A DNA stretch of 64,000 nt from positions 62,001 through 126,000 of the forward strand of contig CALZMQ010000010.1 of assembly GCA_945788625.1 (NCBI GenBank), given 5' to 3'. Position 1 is the first letter of the stretch. Every line of letters starts with the position of its first letter. The translations under genes were made by a program, and so were the position numbers. Below are positions 1-8,327 of this stretch, one piece after another. The notes under the pieces are model-generated. The model did not search any database, was not told the origin of the DNA, and saw only the letters and a program-made list of their open reading frames with translations. The stretch comes from an uncultured Woeseiaceae bacterium. GTDB taxonomy: Bacteria > Pseudomonadota > Gammaproteobacteria > Steroidobacterales > Woeseiaceae.

Positions 1-551
1 ATCTGGTTGTAGACGGAATTGCGCACTTCGGCCACGAACTCGACCTGCTTCACGCGGAAGTCCACGAGTTCCACGCCGAGTCCCTGCGCGGTCAGCTTCG
101 CGGTCGTCAGCATGTCGCGCATCAATTCTGCGCGCTCGACCGAGATCGCCTCCGAGACAGAGCGTTTACCGAACTCCGTTACGATCGAGTTCTTTATGAT
201 CTCGCGAAGTCGCGACATCGCGATATCTTGCGAGCCGCCGGTCGACGTGTAGAAGGGTACTTCGTCGACGATTCGCCACTTGACGAAGTAGTCGACGGTC
301 ATCGCCGTGCGTTCGAGTGTGAATACGCGTTGCGGCGCGTCGTCGATATTCAGGATACGGCTGGGAAACTTGCGCACGGTTTGCAGTACGGGAACTTTGA
401 AATGCAATCCGGGTTCATAGTTCGCCTCGACGACCTCGCCGACCTGCAGCTTGATAGCAAGCTCACGCTCGTTAACGGTAAAAGCCGATAAGCCGACAAC
501 GACGAAAACCAGTCCGACAATAACGACGCCTACGAATCTGCTGTTGTTCAT
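1..551 (-). CDS. hflC: HflC, modulator of FtsH protease (3' part cut by window edge)
   Basis: Encodes the first 183 residues or so of HflC, the band-7/SPFH partner of HflK; together they form a membrane cage around the FtsH protease. The protein starts MNNSRFVGVV, has one N-terminal membrane segment (about residues 6-22) and then a prohibitin-like domain facing the periplasm (visible pieces include YEPGLHFKVP and RILNIDD). The ATG overlaps the hflK stop as ATGA, so the two are translationally coupled, as expected for partners made in equal amount. The end lies outside the window. Confidence 0.95.
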   Translation of the reverse strand, partial: MNNSRFVGVVIVGLVFVVVGLSAFTVNERELAIKLQVGEVVEANYEPGLHFKVPVLQTVRKFPSRILNIDDAPQRVFTLERTAMTVDYFVKWRIVDEVPFYTSTGGSQDIAMSRLREIIKNSIVTEFGKRSVSEAISVERAELMRDMLTTAKLTAQGLGVELVDFRVKQVEFVAEVRNSVYNQ

Positions 552-1660
552 TCGCGGACCCTCCTCTCGCGGCCGTCGTCGGTTCGCTCATAGGCCAGCG
601 AATCGGACGTCGTGCCCGGCGAGCCAGACGAGCGACTCGAGCTGTTGCCCTGGCTGGTCGGAAGCGAGCGCTTCATAAGTTGATCGAGAGGCAGGTACAT
701 CAGGTTGCCGCTGCCATCCGAATCCAGAATGACCTTGTTCGAGCGGCCGTAGACGTCTTCGATCGCTTCAATATAGAGCCGGTCACGAGTCACCCGCGGC
801 GCCTTCTGATACTCCGCCAGCAATGCCTCGAAACGAGCCGCCTCACCTTCCGAGTCGGCGATCGCCTTGTCGCGATACGCCTCGGCGTCCTGCAGGACAC
901 GCTGTGCCGCGCCTCGCGCACGCGGGATGATGTCATTGGCATACGTGGTCGCTTCGAGCTCGAAGCGGTCGCGATCGTTGCGCGCCTTCTGCGTGTCGTC
1001 CACCGCTTCCTGCACCGACTTTGGATAGTCGACGACATTGAGGTTTATCGACGTCACCGTCAGACCTGAGCCGTAGTCGCCGAGCGTCTGTTGCAGCTCT
1101 TCCATCGTGCGCGCCGGTATTTGCTCACGCCGCTCACCGATCAGCAATTCCATCGAACTGGTGCCGACGACGCCACGCAATGCGCTCTCCGTCACGTTGT
1201 TCAGCGTCAAATCCGGGTCGTCGACCTCGAAGCTGTAGCGCACGGGGTCCGTGCGTCGATACTGCACGACGATGTCGATGAAGACGTACTGCTCATCGGC
1301 CGTCAGCATCTCGCCGCTGAAGTTGTAATCGTTGACTTCCTCGACATTGACGATGTCGACTGTCTCTATGGGAAAAGGCAGGTGCCAGCGCAGGCCGGGC
1401 TCAGACGTTTCGGTATGCGCGCCGAAGCGCTGCACGACGCCCCGTTCTGCTTCGTCCACCCTGTAAAAACCCGTTAGGCCCCACGCGATCAGCAGCATGA
1501 CCAGCAGGACAAAGCCACCCGTGCCGCCACCTCTGCCACCACCGCCCAGGATTCTGCCGAAGCGCCGTTGCCAGTCCTGCACGATCTGATCGAGATCGTT
1601 AGGCTCTTCCCCGTCGCGTTTCCACGGGTCCTTGCCATTTCCTGAATCGTTCCAAGCCAT
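548..1660 (-). CDS. hflK: HflK, modulator of FtsH protease
   Basis: Band-7/SPFH protein that complexes with HflC and restrains FtsH. The chosen ATG gives MAWNDSGNGKDPW, the typical HflK opening, rather than a GTG six codons upstream that overlaps hflX. Residues 1-48 are a charged, glycine-rich cytoplasmic tail, about 49-66 a membrane helix, and the remainder the SPFH domain with an alanine/glutamate-rich helix (around residues 235-285). The length of 370 residues is slightly short of the E. coli protein (about 419). It lies 14 bp after hflX and overlaps hflC by 4 bp, so all three are in one operon. Confidence 0.95.
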   Translation of the reverse strand: MAWNDSGNGKDPWKRDGEEPNDLDQIVQDWQRRFGRILGGGGRGGGTGGFVLLVMLLIAWGLTGFYRVDEAERGVVQRFGAHTETSEPGLRWHLPFPIETVDIVNVEEVNDYNFSGEMLTADEQYVFIDIVVQYRRTDPVRYSFEVDDPDLTLNNVTESALRGVVGTSSMELLIGERREQIPARTMEELQQTLGDYGSGLTVTSINLNVVDYPKSVQEAVDDTQKARNDRDRFELEATTYANDIIPRARGAAQRVLQDAEAYRDKAIADSEGEAARFEALLAEYQKAPRVTRDRLYIEAIEDVYGRSNKVILDSDGSGNLMYLPLDQLMKRSLPTSQGNSSSRSSGSPGTTSDSLAYERTDDGRERRVRE

Positions 1661-1674
1661 AGTTTTACTGCTTC

Positions 1675-2991
1675 TCACTCATTTGCCGCCGTCGCCGATG
1701 GCTTCATCGGCAACGGTTCCAGTTGTTCTGCCGCGAGATTTTCACGCTTTAGGAATCGCCGCAAGTCCTTTTCCGTCATTTTCAGCTCGAGCATCCAGCC
1801 ACCCTCCTCGAGGACCTGCTCCTTAAGGACCGCTCCCAGCTCGAATAGTATGGCCCTTTGCTTTCCCTGTGCGGGCAAAAGATGAATCACACGGTGCAGG
1901 GTTTCCTGCTGAAGCCGCTTCGCGATTGCGTCTTTCAGCATCGACAAGCCCTCGCCTGTCGTCGCTGACAGCCAGACGGCGCGGCCCTCTCCTGCGCGAT
2001 TATTCGTGATTCGAGGTTTCCGATCCAGCTTGTCGATCTTATTGTACACGCGGATCTGTGGAACCTGCTCGGCGTCGAGCTGTTTTAACACCGAATTGAC
2101 CTGGCGGACGCGTTGCCAGCGATTGGGATCGCTGGCATCGATGAGGTGCAGGATCAGGTCGGCCTCGCGCGCCTCTTGCAGCGTCGACTTGAATGCGGCG
2201 ATCAACTCGTGCGGCAAATCGCGCACAAATCCGACCGTATCGGCCAGCACGACGTGCCGCCCCTCGGGCAGGTCCAGGCGGCGCACGGTTGGGTCGAGCG
2301 TCGCAAACAGCTGGTCCTGAACATAAACGTCAGCATCGGTCAGTGCATTGAACAATGTCGACTTGCCTGCGTTCGTATAGCCGACCAGGGCAACCGTCGG
2401 AATCTCCGCCTTGACCCGATTGCGCCGGTTCATCGTGCGGCGCGTGTCGACGTGCTCCAGGCGCTCGTTAAGCTGTCGAATACGGTGCCCAATGAGACGC
2501 CGGTCGGTTTCAAGCTGGGTCTCACCCGGCCCGCGCAGCCCGATGCCGCCTTTCTGCCGCTCGAGGTGGGTCCAGCCGCGAACGAGGCGTGTCGACAAGT
2601 GCTTCAGTTGCGCAAGTTCAACCTGCAACTTGCCTTCGAAGCTGCGGGCCCGCTGCGCAAAGATGTCGAGAATCAACCCGGCACGGTCGAGCACTCGGCA
2701 CCGCAGTTCGCGTTCGAGGTTGCGCTCCTGGCTCGGACTCAGCGCGGCGGAACAAATGACGAGTTCGGCGTCGTTGGAAGCGATGAGTTGCCGAAGCTCG
2801 TCCAGCTTGCCCTTGCCGATGAAATAACGTGGGTCCGGACGGCGGCGGGAGCTGACGAGCTCTGCGGCAATCAATGCGCCTGCGGAGCGTGCCAGTTCGG
2901 CAAACTCCTCGCGTTCGGAATCGTCGGGTAATCCATCGGGACTCGCTTGGACAAGCACTGCTCGCTCGCCGCTTTGCGGTCTTTCAAACAA
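1675..2991 (-). CDS. hflX: Ribosome-splitting GTPase HflX
   Basis: HflX is an Obg-related GTPase that binds 50S subunits and rescues stalled or heat-damaged ribosomes. The 438-residue protein has the HflX N-terminal nucleotide-binding-like domain (1-130), a basic helical linker with GLRGPGETQLE (151-161), then the G domain: GYTNAGKS (204-211), DTVG (251-254) and NKID (about 318-321). The start is TTG, chosen because a perfect AGGAGG sits six bases upstream and no ATG or GTG fits the frame there. The gene is between hfq and hflK, the standard gammaproteobacterial order. Confidence 0.96.
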   Translation of the reverse strand: MFERPQSGERAVLVQASPDGLPDDSEREEFAELARSAGALIAAELVSSRRRPDPRYFIGKGKLDELRQLIASNDAELVICSAALSPSQERNLERELRCRVLDRAGLILDIFAQRARSFEGKLQVELAQLKHLSTRLVRGWTHLERQKGGIGLRGPGETQLETDRRLIGHRIRQLNERLEHVDTRRTMNRRNRVKAEIPTVALVGYTNAGKSTLFNALTDADVYVQDQLFATLDPTVRRLDLPEGRHVVLADTVGFVRDLPHELIAAFKSTLQEAREADLILHLIDASDPNRWQRVRQVNSVLKQLDAEQVPQIRVYNKIDKLDRKPRITNNRAGEGRAVWLSATTGEGLSMLKDAIAKRLQQETLHRVIHLLPAQGKQRAILFELGAVLKEQVLEEGGWMLELKMTEKDLRRFLKRENLAAEQLEPLPMKPSATAANE

Positions 2992-2997
2992 ACACGG

Positions 2998-3003
2998 CCT
3001 CCT
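2998..3003 (-). promoter_or_regulatory. Strong Shine-Dalgarno deciding a TTG start of hflX
   Basis: Read on the minus strand this is AGGAGG followed by CCGTGT and then TTG. The six-base spacing is ideal, and the competing GTG inside the spacer is out of frame with an immediate stop, so the TTG is the best start for hflX. Confidence 0.7.
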
Positions 3004-3026
3004 GACGGATCGGCGTACTCGTATGC

Positions 3027-3275
3027 TTAGCCGTCGTCGTCTCCCGATTCGTCATCGGGCAGCGGCAGGCGGACATTGCGTGCTGGAACGACCGTCGATA
3101 TCGCATGCTTGTAGACCATCTGGTTGACGCTGTTCTTGAGCAGGACCACGAACTGGTCGAATGAATCCACCTGTCCCTGCAACTTGATGCCGTTAACCAG
3201 GTAAATGGATACAGGAACTTTTTCCTTTCGTAAAATATTCAGGAAGGGGTCTTGCAACGTCTGCCCTTTAGCCAT
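3027..3275 (-). CDS. hfq: RNA chaperone Hfq
   Basis: Hexameric Sm-like protein that pairs small RNAs with mRNAs. At 82 residues it has the full Sm core: Sm1 with [13 protein letters not shown] (29-41) and Sm2 with YKHAIS (55-60), both standard RNA-binding signatures. The C-terminal tail is short and acidic (DDESGDDDG at the end), shorter than the E. coli tail and closer to Pseudomonas-type Hfq. A GGAGA ribosome site precedes the ATG. It follows miaA after 142 bp, the one larger gap on this side of the operon, which likely carries its own promoter. Confidence 0.98.
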   Translation of the reverse strand: MAKGQTLQDPFLNILRKEKVPVSIYLVNGIKLQGQVDSFDQFVVLLKNSVNQMVYKHAISTVVPARNVRLPLPDDESGDDDG

Positions 3276-3368
3276 TTTGGGTCTCCTTATTCTTCATTTT
3301 TCTTCTTGAAACCCGAGTCCCTATGGCGTCGGGGTGCCCACATTGCGGATTTCAGCCTAAGCGCGTGA

Positions 3369-3374
3369 AAATTC
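3369..3374 (-). promoter_or_regulatory. Possible -10 element (TAGAAT) upstream of hfq
   Basis: In the miaA-hfq gap the minus strand reads TGTGGTAGAAT, a good -10 hexamer with a T and G a few bases upstream, but no convincing -35 at the right distance. Internal hfq promoters are known in E. coli; here the call rests on one hexamer only. Confidence 0.3.
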
Positions 3375-3417
3375 TACCACAGGCGAAAACTGGGAAATAC
3401 GTCGAAACCTGCGCATT

Positions 3418-4347
3418 TCAGCCCAGTTCTCGCACCAGATACGCCGATATAGTGTCGATGCAGTCCGGTTCAAGGGGATTCACGAAATGCACCGACTTTT
3501 CGGAGCGTAGCCAGGTGAGCTGCCGTTTGGCCAGCTGCCGCGTCGCGAACAGGGCGCGATCTCTTGCCTCGGTCAGCGAGTACTCGCCATCGAGGCATTT
3601 CCAGAACTGGCGATAACCGACCGAACGCATGGCCGGGCTGTCGCCGCTGACGCCACCTCGATCGCGCAGCGCCTCGAGTTCCGCGATAAAACCGTTGTCG
3701 ATCATCTGATCGAGCCGTAAGGCGATGCGCTCATGCAGCAAGCTGCGCGGCTCGAACTGCAACGCGATTTTTAGGTAGGCCACGTTACCCGCGGGCGGTC
3801 GTGTCTCGTTCTGCCACTCGGTGATCGACCTGCCGCTCGCCCGGTAAACTTCCACCGCGCGTTGAATGCGCTGGCTGTCATTCGGATTAATACGAGCAGC
3901 GGCAACGGGATCGACCGTTGCGAGTTCTGCATGCAATGCGGGCCAACCGTGTTCACGTGCCTCGTCGTCTATTGCCTGCCGAATCGCCTCATCCGCGGGC
4001 GGTAAATCGGCGATGCCTTCGGTCAGCGCGCGAAAGTACATCATCGTGCCGCCGGTCAGCAGCGGGATACGTCCACGGCCGAAAATGTCATCCATGGCGG
4101 TATTCGCGTCGCGCACGAAGTCGCCCGCCGAGTAACTCTCGCCGGGATCGCGAATGTCGATGAGGCGATGTGGCGTACGCCGCAGCGTTTCCGCATCGGG
4201 TTTCGCCGTGCCGATGTCCATGCCGCGATACACCATCGCCGAATCGACGCTGATGATGTCGCAGGGAAAACGCTTGCACAGGCTGATCGCAATATCGGTC
4301 TTACCCGACGCAGTCGGCCCCATCAACAGAACGGCAGTGCGTTTCAC
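3418..4347 (-). CDS. miaA: tRNA dimethylallyltransferase MiaA
   Basis: Transfers the dimethylallyl group to A37 of tRNAs reading codons that begin with U, the first step of ms2i6A synthesis. 309 residues, usual length; the P-loop is GPTASGKT (10-17), followed by the IPPT signature region DIISVDSAMVYRGMDIGTAKP-like (30-50). The start is GTG with an AGG nine bases upstream; that AGG lies right at the edge of a 166-bp inverted repeat separating it from mutL. Part of the minus-strand operon running from nnr to hflC. Confidence 0.96.
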   Translation of the reverse strand: MKRTAVLLMGPTASGKTDIAISLCKRFPCDIISVDSAMVYRGMDIGTAKPDAETLRRTPHRLIDIRDPGESYSAGDFVRDANTAMDDIFGRGRIPLLTGGTMMYFRALTEGIADLPPADEAIRQAIDDEAREHGWPALHAELATVDPVAAARINPNDSQRIQRAVEVYRASGRSITEWQNETRPPAGNVAYLKIALQFEPRSLLHERIALRLDQMIDNGFIAELEALRDRGGVSGDSPAMRSVGYRQFWKCLDGEYSLTEARDRALFATRQLAKRQLTWLRSEKSVHFVNPLEPDCIDTISAYLVRELG

Positions 4348-4357
4348 GTTGCCGGCC

Positions 4358-4523
4358 TAGCCCGGACATTGCACAGTTGGTGCAAGAGATCGGTTAAGGA
4401 TTTGAACGCCTGAGGGATTTTCCGAGCGAGCGGAATAACGGTGTCTATTGCCGAGTGAGAAAAATTCCTCAGGCGTTCAAAGACTAAGCGAGAGCGCAGC
4501 ATACTGGTGCAATATCCGGGCTA
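4358..4523. repeat. 166-bp inverted repeat filling the mutL-miaA junction
   Basis: The two ends match as inverted copies: TAGCCCGGACATTGCAC at the left and, on the opposite strand from the right end, TAGCCCGGATATTGCAC (one mismatch in 17). Further in, TTTGAACGCCTGAGG (4401-4415) is repeated perfectly in inverse at 4467-4481. The arms are about 75 bp with a 15-20 bp centre. The right end supplies the TAG stop of mutL and the left end abuts the miaA ribosome site. It resembles a REP pair (REPIN) or small non-autonomous element; RNA through it would fold into a long hairpin. Confidence 0.75.
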
Positions 4524-6275
4524 TCGCCCGCGCAGGAACAGGCGATCCAGTTCCGACATCGTGATGGTGGTCCAGGTCGGACGACCGTGGTTGCACTGGT
4601 CGGCGCGTTCGGTGTTTTCCATCTCGCGCAGCAGGGCGTTCATTTCATCTATTGTCAGCTGCCGGTTCGCGCGCACGGAATGATGGCACGCCATGGTTGC
4701 CAGGTAATCGTCGCCGGCGTCCTCAACGCGATTGCTCTGCCCTGATTCGGACAGGTCCGACAGAACGTCGCGCAGCATGGATCCCACTTCGGCGTCTTTC
4801 AGCAGCGCCGGCACTTCGCGAACGGTGAGACTGGTGGGCCCCGAGCGATCGACGACCAGCCCGAGATGCTCGAGCAGGTGCCCGGACTGCTCGACGAGGT
4901 TGGCCTCGTTTTCCGACACCGAGATGGTCTCGGGCACCAGCAAGGGCTGGCGAACGAGGCCGCGGTCGTCGTAACCGCGTTTGAGCTTTTCGTAGACGAT
5001 TCGCTCATGCGCCGCGTGCATGTCGACGACGACGAGCCCGTCCTTGTTTTCGGCAAGTATGTAGACGCCCGCCAGCTGCGCCACCGCGAATCCCAGCGGC
5101 GGGACGTCGGCATCCTGTTGCGGCGACTCGACGAACGAAGGCGCTGTCGCCATTGCGTTGTACGCCGACAGGGTCTCCCGCACCCCGTAACTCGAGGGCC
5201 TCGACGGCAGCGGCATGGATCCCTGGTTGAAGACGGCATCGCGAGTCATTGGAATGGGTGCGATATTGTGACCACCGGGGCGCGTGTCTTTCAGCGCGGT
5301 TTCGACCGCTTGCGAAACGACGCCGTGCACGCGTCGCCCGTCGCGGAATCGAACCTCGTGTTTGGCCGGGTGCGCATTCGCGTCGACACTTGACGGGTCC
5401 ATCGTCAGGTTCAGGACGTAGGCGGGGTAACGGCCATGAAAAAGGACATCCCGGTAGGCGTGCCGCACGGCATGCGCCAGCGTCTTGTCAGAAATACTGC
5501 GGCCGTTGACGAACCAGAACTGCATATCGGGCTGGCTGCGATTGAACGTCGGCAGTCCGATCCAGCCCGACAATGCGATGCCGTCCGTTTCACGTTCCAG
5601 GTATACGCATTGATCGGCAAACGCCTCGCCGCAAATGCTCGCGATGCGTTGCCTCTGTGTTTCCTCGCTGGCTGCGGCGGCGAGATTCAGCACGGTCCTG
5701 CGGTTGTGCGTCAGGGAAAACGCACAGTACGGCCGCGACAGCGCCAGCCGGCGCACCCATTTCTCGATATGGCCGAACTCGGTGCGTTCGGTGCGCAGGA
5801 AGCGGCGCCGCGCGGGCGTGTTGTAAAACAGGTCGTGCACCTCGACGGTCGTCCCCTGCGGATGAGCGGCAGGCGCAGGTGCACTGATCCGGCCACCGTC
5901 CGCCTCGACCTGCCATGCAGCGTCTGCGTCGCTGGAGCGCGAGCACAGCGTCAGTCGCGCAACCGACGCGATACTGGGCAATGCCTCACCGCGAAATCCC
6001 AGGGACGCGACCGCCTCGAGATCGTCAAGACTGGATATCTTGCTGGTCGCATGCCGGGAAAGCGCGAGTTCGAGTTCCTGCTTGTCGATGCCCTTGCCGT
6101 CGTCCCGGACTCGAATCAGCTTCTGCCCGCCCGAGACGATGTCAATTTGCACCGCTTGCGCGCCGGCGTCGAGGCAGTTCTCAACCAGTTCCTTGACCAC
6201 GGACGCCGGGCGCTCGACAACTTCGCCGGCGGCGATCTGGTTGATCAGGTGACTGGGCAGTTGCTGGATGGGCAT
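4521..6275 (-). CDS. mutL: DNA mismatch repair protein MutL
   Basis: GHKL ATPase that links MutS mismatch recognition to downstream repair. The ATG giving MPIQQLPSHL is used; a TTG 13 codons upstream is less typical. ATPase motifs: ELVENCLDAGA (29-39), DDGKGI (58-63), HATSKI (75-80) and GFRGEAL (93-99). The C-terminal half carries DMHAAHERIVYE, close to the DQHA(x2)E(x4)E metal site of endonuclease-type MutL with Q changed to M, plus the ACHHSVRAN and HGRPT elements of that site. 584 residues. Its stop codon is formed by the end of the inverted repeat. Confidence 0.96.
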   Translation of the reverse strand: MPIQQLPSHLINQIAAGEVVERPASVVKELVENCLDAGAQAVQIDIVSGGQKLIRVRDDGKGIDKQELELALSRHATSKISSLDDLEAVASLGFRGEALPSIASVARLTLCSRSSDADAAWQVEADGGRISAPAPAAHPQGTTVEVHDLFYNTPARRRFLRTERTEFGHIEKWVRRLALSRPYCAFSLTHNRRTVLNLAAAASEETQRQRIASICGEAFADQCVYLERETDGIALSGWIGLPTFNRSQPDMQFWFVNGRSISDKTLAHAVRHAYRDVLFHGRYPAYVLNLTMDPSSVDANAHPAKHEVRFRDGRRVHGVVSQAVETALKDTRPGGHNIAPIPMTRDAVFNQGSMPLPSRPSSYGVRETLSAYNAMATAPSFVESPQQDADVPPLGFAVAQLAGVYILAENKDGLVVVDMHAAHERIVYEKLKRGYDDRGLVRQPLLVPETISVSENEANLVEQSGHLLEHLGLVVDRSGPTSLTVREVPALLKDAEVGSMLRDVLSDLSESGQSNRVEDAGDDYLATMACHHSVRANRQLTIDEMNALLREMENTERADQCNHGRPTWTTITMSELDRLFLRGR

Positions 6276-6360
6276 CGCGATGGACGGTTGCGGACAGGCC
6301 GGCCATTTTTTCAAATTGCCGCAGAAAAGTCTCGTTTACTATTTGCGGTCACGGAATCTC

Positions 6361-6384
6361 GGCTGGAATACCCCAAGGGCACGT
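6361..6384. repeat. Dispersed repeat GGCTGGAATACCCCAAGGGCACGT
   Basis: A 24-base sequence between amiB and mutL that recurs with one change at 41759-41782. Read on the minus strand it would encode VPLGYSSRD in one frame, a peptide that marks spurious short genes, so it is best seen as an intergenic repeat. Confidence 0.5.
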
Positions 6385-6419
6385 AAGACCTCTTACGATG
6401 CCCTCCTGCGAAGCCGCTG

Positions 6420-7739
6420 CTACCCGCCGGAGAAAATCGGGATGCTGAGGGTCTGCCCGACGCGAATGTTGTCGGTCGACAGCTTGTTGGCCGCTCGGAT
6501 GGCCGCCGTGCTGACGTTATAGCGCTCGGCGATCTCCGAAAGCGTGTCACCACTGGATATGACATGGCGCACCTGGCGCGTGGGCTGGCGGCGAAGATCC
6601 GCCGCGATTCGCGTGTCGGGCGGCGGATTGACGTAGAAGTAGGTGCGGACGCCGGCCAGGATAGCGCTGGCCAGACGGTCGCGGTAGCCCTTGTCGCGGA
6701 GATGCTTCTCGTCGGACGGGTTCGTCAGGAAGCCCGTCTCGACGAGTATCGAGGGCATCTCAGCCGACGTCAGGACCGCGAGACTCTTCTCCCTGACCTT
6801 GTTGCTGTGCATCTTCGCGACTCGGCTGAGTTCCCGGCTGACGTGGGTTCCGACCTCGATGCTAGCGCTCATCGCGGCGCTTTGCGACAAGTCGTAAAGA
6901 ACCGACGCCAACACCGGGTCCTTGTCGTTCAGTGATACATCGCCGACTTTTACCTCCTGCTTGTGGCGCCGCGACAGCGTTTCCCTGGCTTCGCGGTTGG
7001 CGCGATCGAGATTGAGCGCGAAAACCGAAGCGCCGTTGGCACGCTTGTCGCCGAACCCGTCGGCGTGCACCGAGATGAACAGATCGGCGTCGCGCCTGTG
7101 CGCTGTCTCGACGCGGTCTTTGTGCGGGACGAATACGTCGCGGTTCCTGATCAGAAGCGCGCGCATGCCCGGCTCAGCGTTGATCCTGTCCGCCAGTGCC
7201 TTGCTTATTGCGAGAACGATGTCCTTTTCGCGGGAACGACGACCTGACGTACCCGGATCCTTGCCACCGTGGCCCGGATCGATGGCGATGACGACATCGC
7301 GCCCTGGACGATACCGCTCGGAGGCCCGCTTGACGGGCGCCAGACGGCCGGCGCTTTGCAGGTCGATTACCAGCCGGTCGCCGTATTTCGCGTTCGGGCC
7401 GGTCGTGAAACTGCGTGAGCGGATACCGGATTGGAGGTCGAGAACCACCCGCAGGGCCCCGTCGGCACGAATAGCACTGCGAATGGAGCGCACCGCGCCG
7501 GTGCCTTGCGGCATGGCGGTCAGCGATCGTGCCATCCGCCCGTCCTTGAGATCGATGACCAGCCGGTCCGGCCCTCGCAGGGTGAAGATGTTGTGCGTGA
7601 CCGACTGGCTCAGGTCCAGCACGACACGAGTTTTATCATTTTCAGCCCATATACGGACATTCTCGACGGTTGCCGCAGCGCTGGCCGCCGACGTAAGCGT
7701 CAGCAACAGCGCGATAGTGAGCAATCGAAGTCGAACCAT
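6420..7739 (-). CDS. amiB: N-acetylmuramoyl-L-alanine amidase, AmiB/AmiC type with LysM
   Basis: Periplasmic zinc amidase that cleaves stem peptides from muramic acid during septum splitting. Order: signal peptide (1 to about 21, ending ASA), AMIN domain (about 25-130) for septal targeting, Amidase_3 domain (about 148-375) with the zinc-ligand motif IDPGHGGKDPG (153-163), and one C-terminal LysM (about 394-438) for glycan binding. The start MVRLRLLTIA gives a clean signal peptide; upstream in-frame codons do not. Its place before mutL and after tsaE matches the E. coli amiB locus, hence the symbol. Confidence 0.93.
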   Translation of the reverse strand: MVRLRLLTIALLLTLTSAASAAATVENVRIWAENDKTRVVLDLSQSVTHNIFTLRGPDRLVIDLKDGRMARSLTAMPQGTGAVRSIRSAIRADGALRVVLDLQSGIRSRSFTTGPNAKYGDRLVIDLQSAGRLAPVKRASERYRPGRDVVIAIDPGHGGKDPGTSGRRSREKDIVLAISKALADRINAEPGMRALLIRNRDVFVPHKDRVETAHRRDADLFISVHADGFGDKRANGASVFALNLDRANREARETLSRRHKQEVKVGDVSLNDKDPVLASVLYDLSQSAAMSASIEVGTHVSRELSRVAKMHSNKVREKSLAVLTSAEMPSILVETGFLTNPSDEKHLRDKGYRDRLASAILAGVRTYFYVNPPPDTRIAADLRRQPTRQVRHVISSGDTLSEIAERYNVSTAAIRAANKLSTDNIRVGQTLSIPIFSGG

Positions 7740-7846
7740 CGGGGGAATCAGCAGGCCAGATTTATGGATTATGTCGGGTGAGTATACAAACCTGCGCGTA
7801 AAAACCAAGAGTTTTCTCTGCAATATTATGCAGATACCACGCTTAG

Positions 7847-8317
7847 TTAATCTTCTGAATCAGCAGCGGCCAGTGCATCGACGACCGCAACTGCCCGCTC
7901 GCTGAGCGCCTCGAGCGAGATTCGCCGGCCGCCGCCCTCGTAGGCCAGCGTCACGGCGAGGTCGGCCTGGCTGCGCAGGCCGGGCGCGCGGTCGGGCCAT
8001 TCAACCAGGCGAAATCCGTCATCGAGCTCGTGCCAACCCAGGTACCTGAGCTCTTCTTCGTCAGAAACTCTATATAAATCAATGTGATATATATTCCCGG
8101 ACGACAGCTTGTATGGCTCGACGAGCGTGTACGTGGGGCTTGGTACCGGTCCGTCGTGCCCGGCGGCGACGATCAGGGCGCGCGCGAGCGTCGATTTTCC
8201 CGCACCGAGTTCGCCGGCCAACAACAGGGTCCAGCCCGCGCGATCAGCGGGTAGTGCAAGCAGCATTTCGCCGGCGAACGCAATCGTGGCCGCCTCGTCG
8301 GGAAGGTAACGATTCAC
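7847..8317 (-). CDS. tsaE: tRNA threonylcarbamoyladenosine biosynthesis ATPase TsaE
   Basis: Small ATPase needed, with TsaB and TsaD, for t6A37 formation on ANN-decoding tRNAs. 156 residues, normal length; P-loop GELGAGKST (35-43) and the family motif SPTYTLVEPY (60-69), then HIDLYR and LGWHE as in YjeE proteins. The first codon is GTG. It starts 10 bp after nnr and is 107 bp ahead of amiB, continuing the conserved yjeF-yjeE-amiB order. Confidence 0.95.
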   Translation of the reverse strand: MNRYLPDEAATIAFAGEMLLALPADRAGWTLLLAGELGAGKSTLARALIVAAGHDGPVPSPTYTLVEPYKLSSGNIYHIDLYRVSDEEELRYLGWHELDDGFRLVEWPDRAPGLRSQADLAVTLAYEGGGRRISLEALSERAVAVVDALAAADSED

Positions 8318-8327
8318 GGGATGGGAT

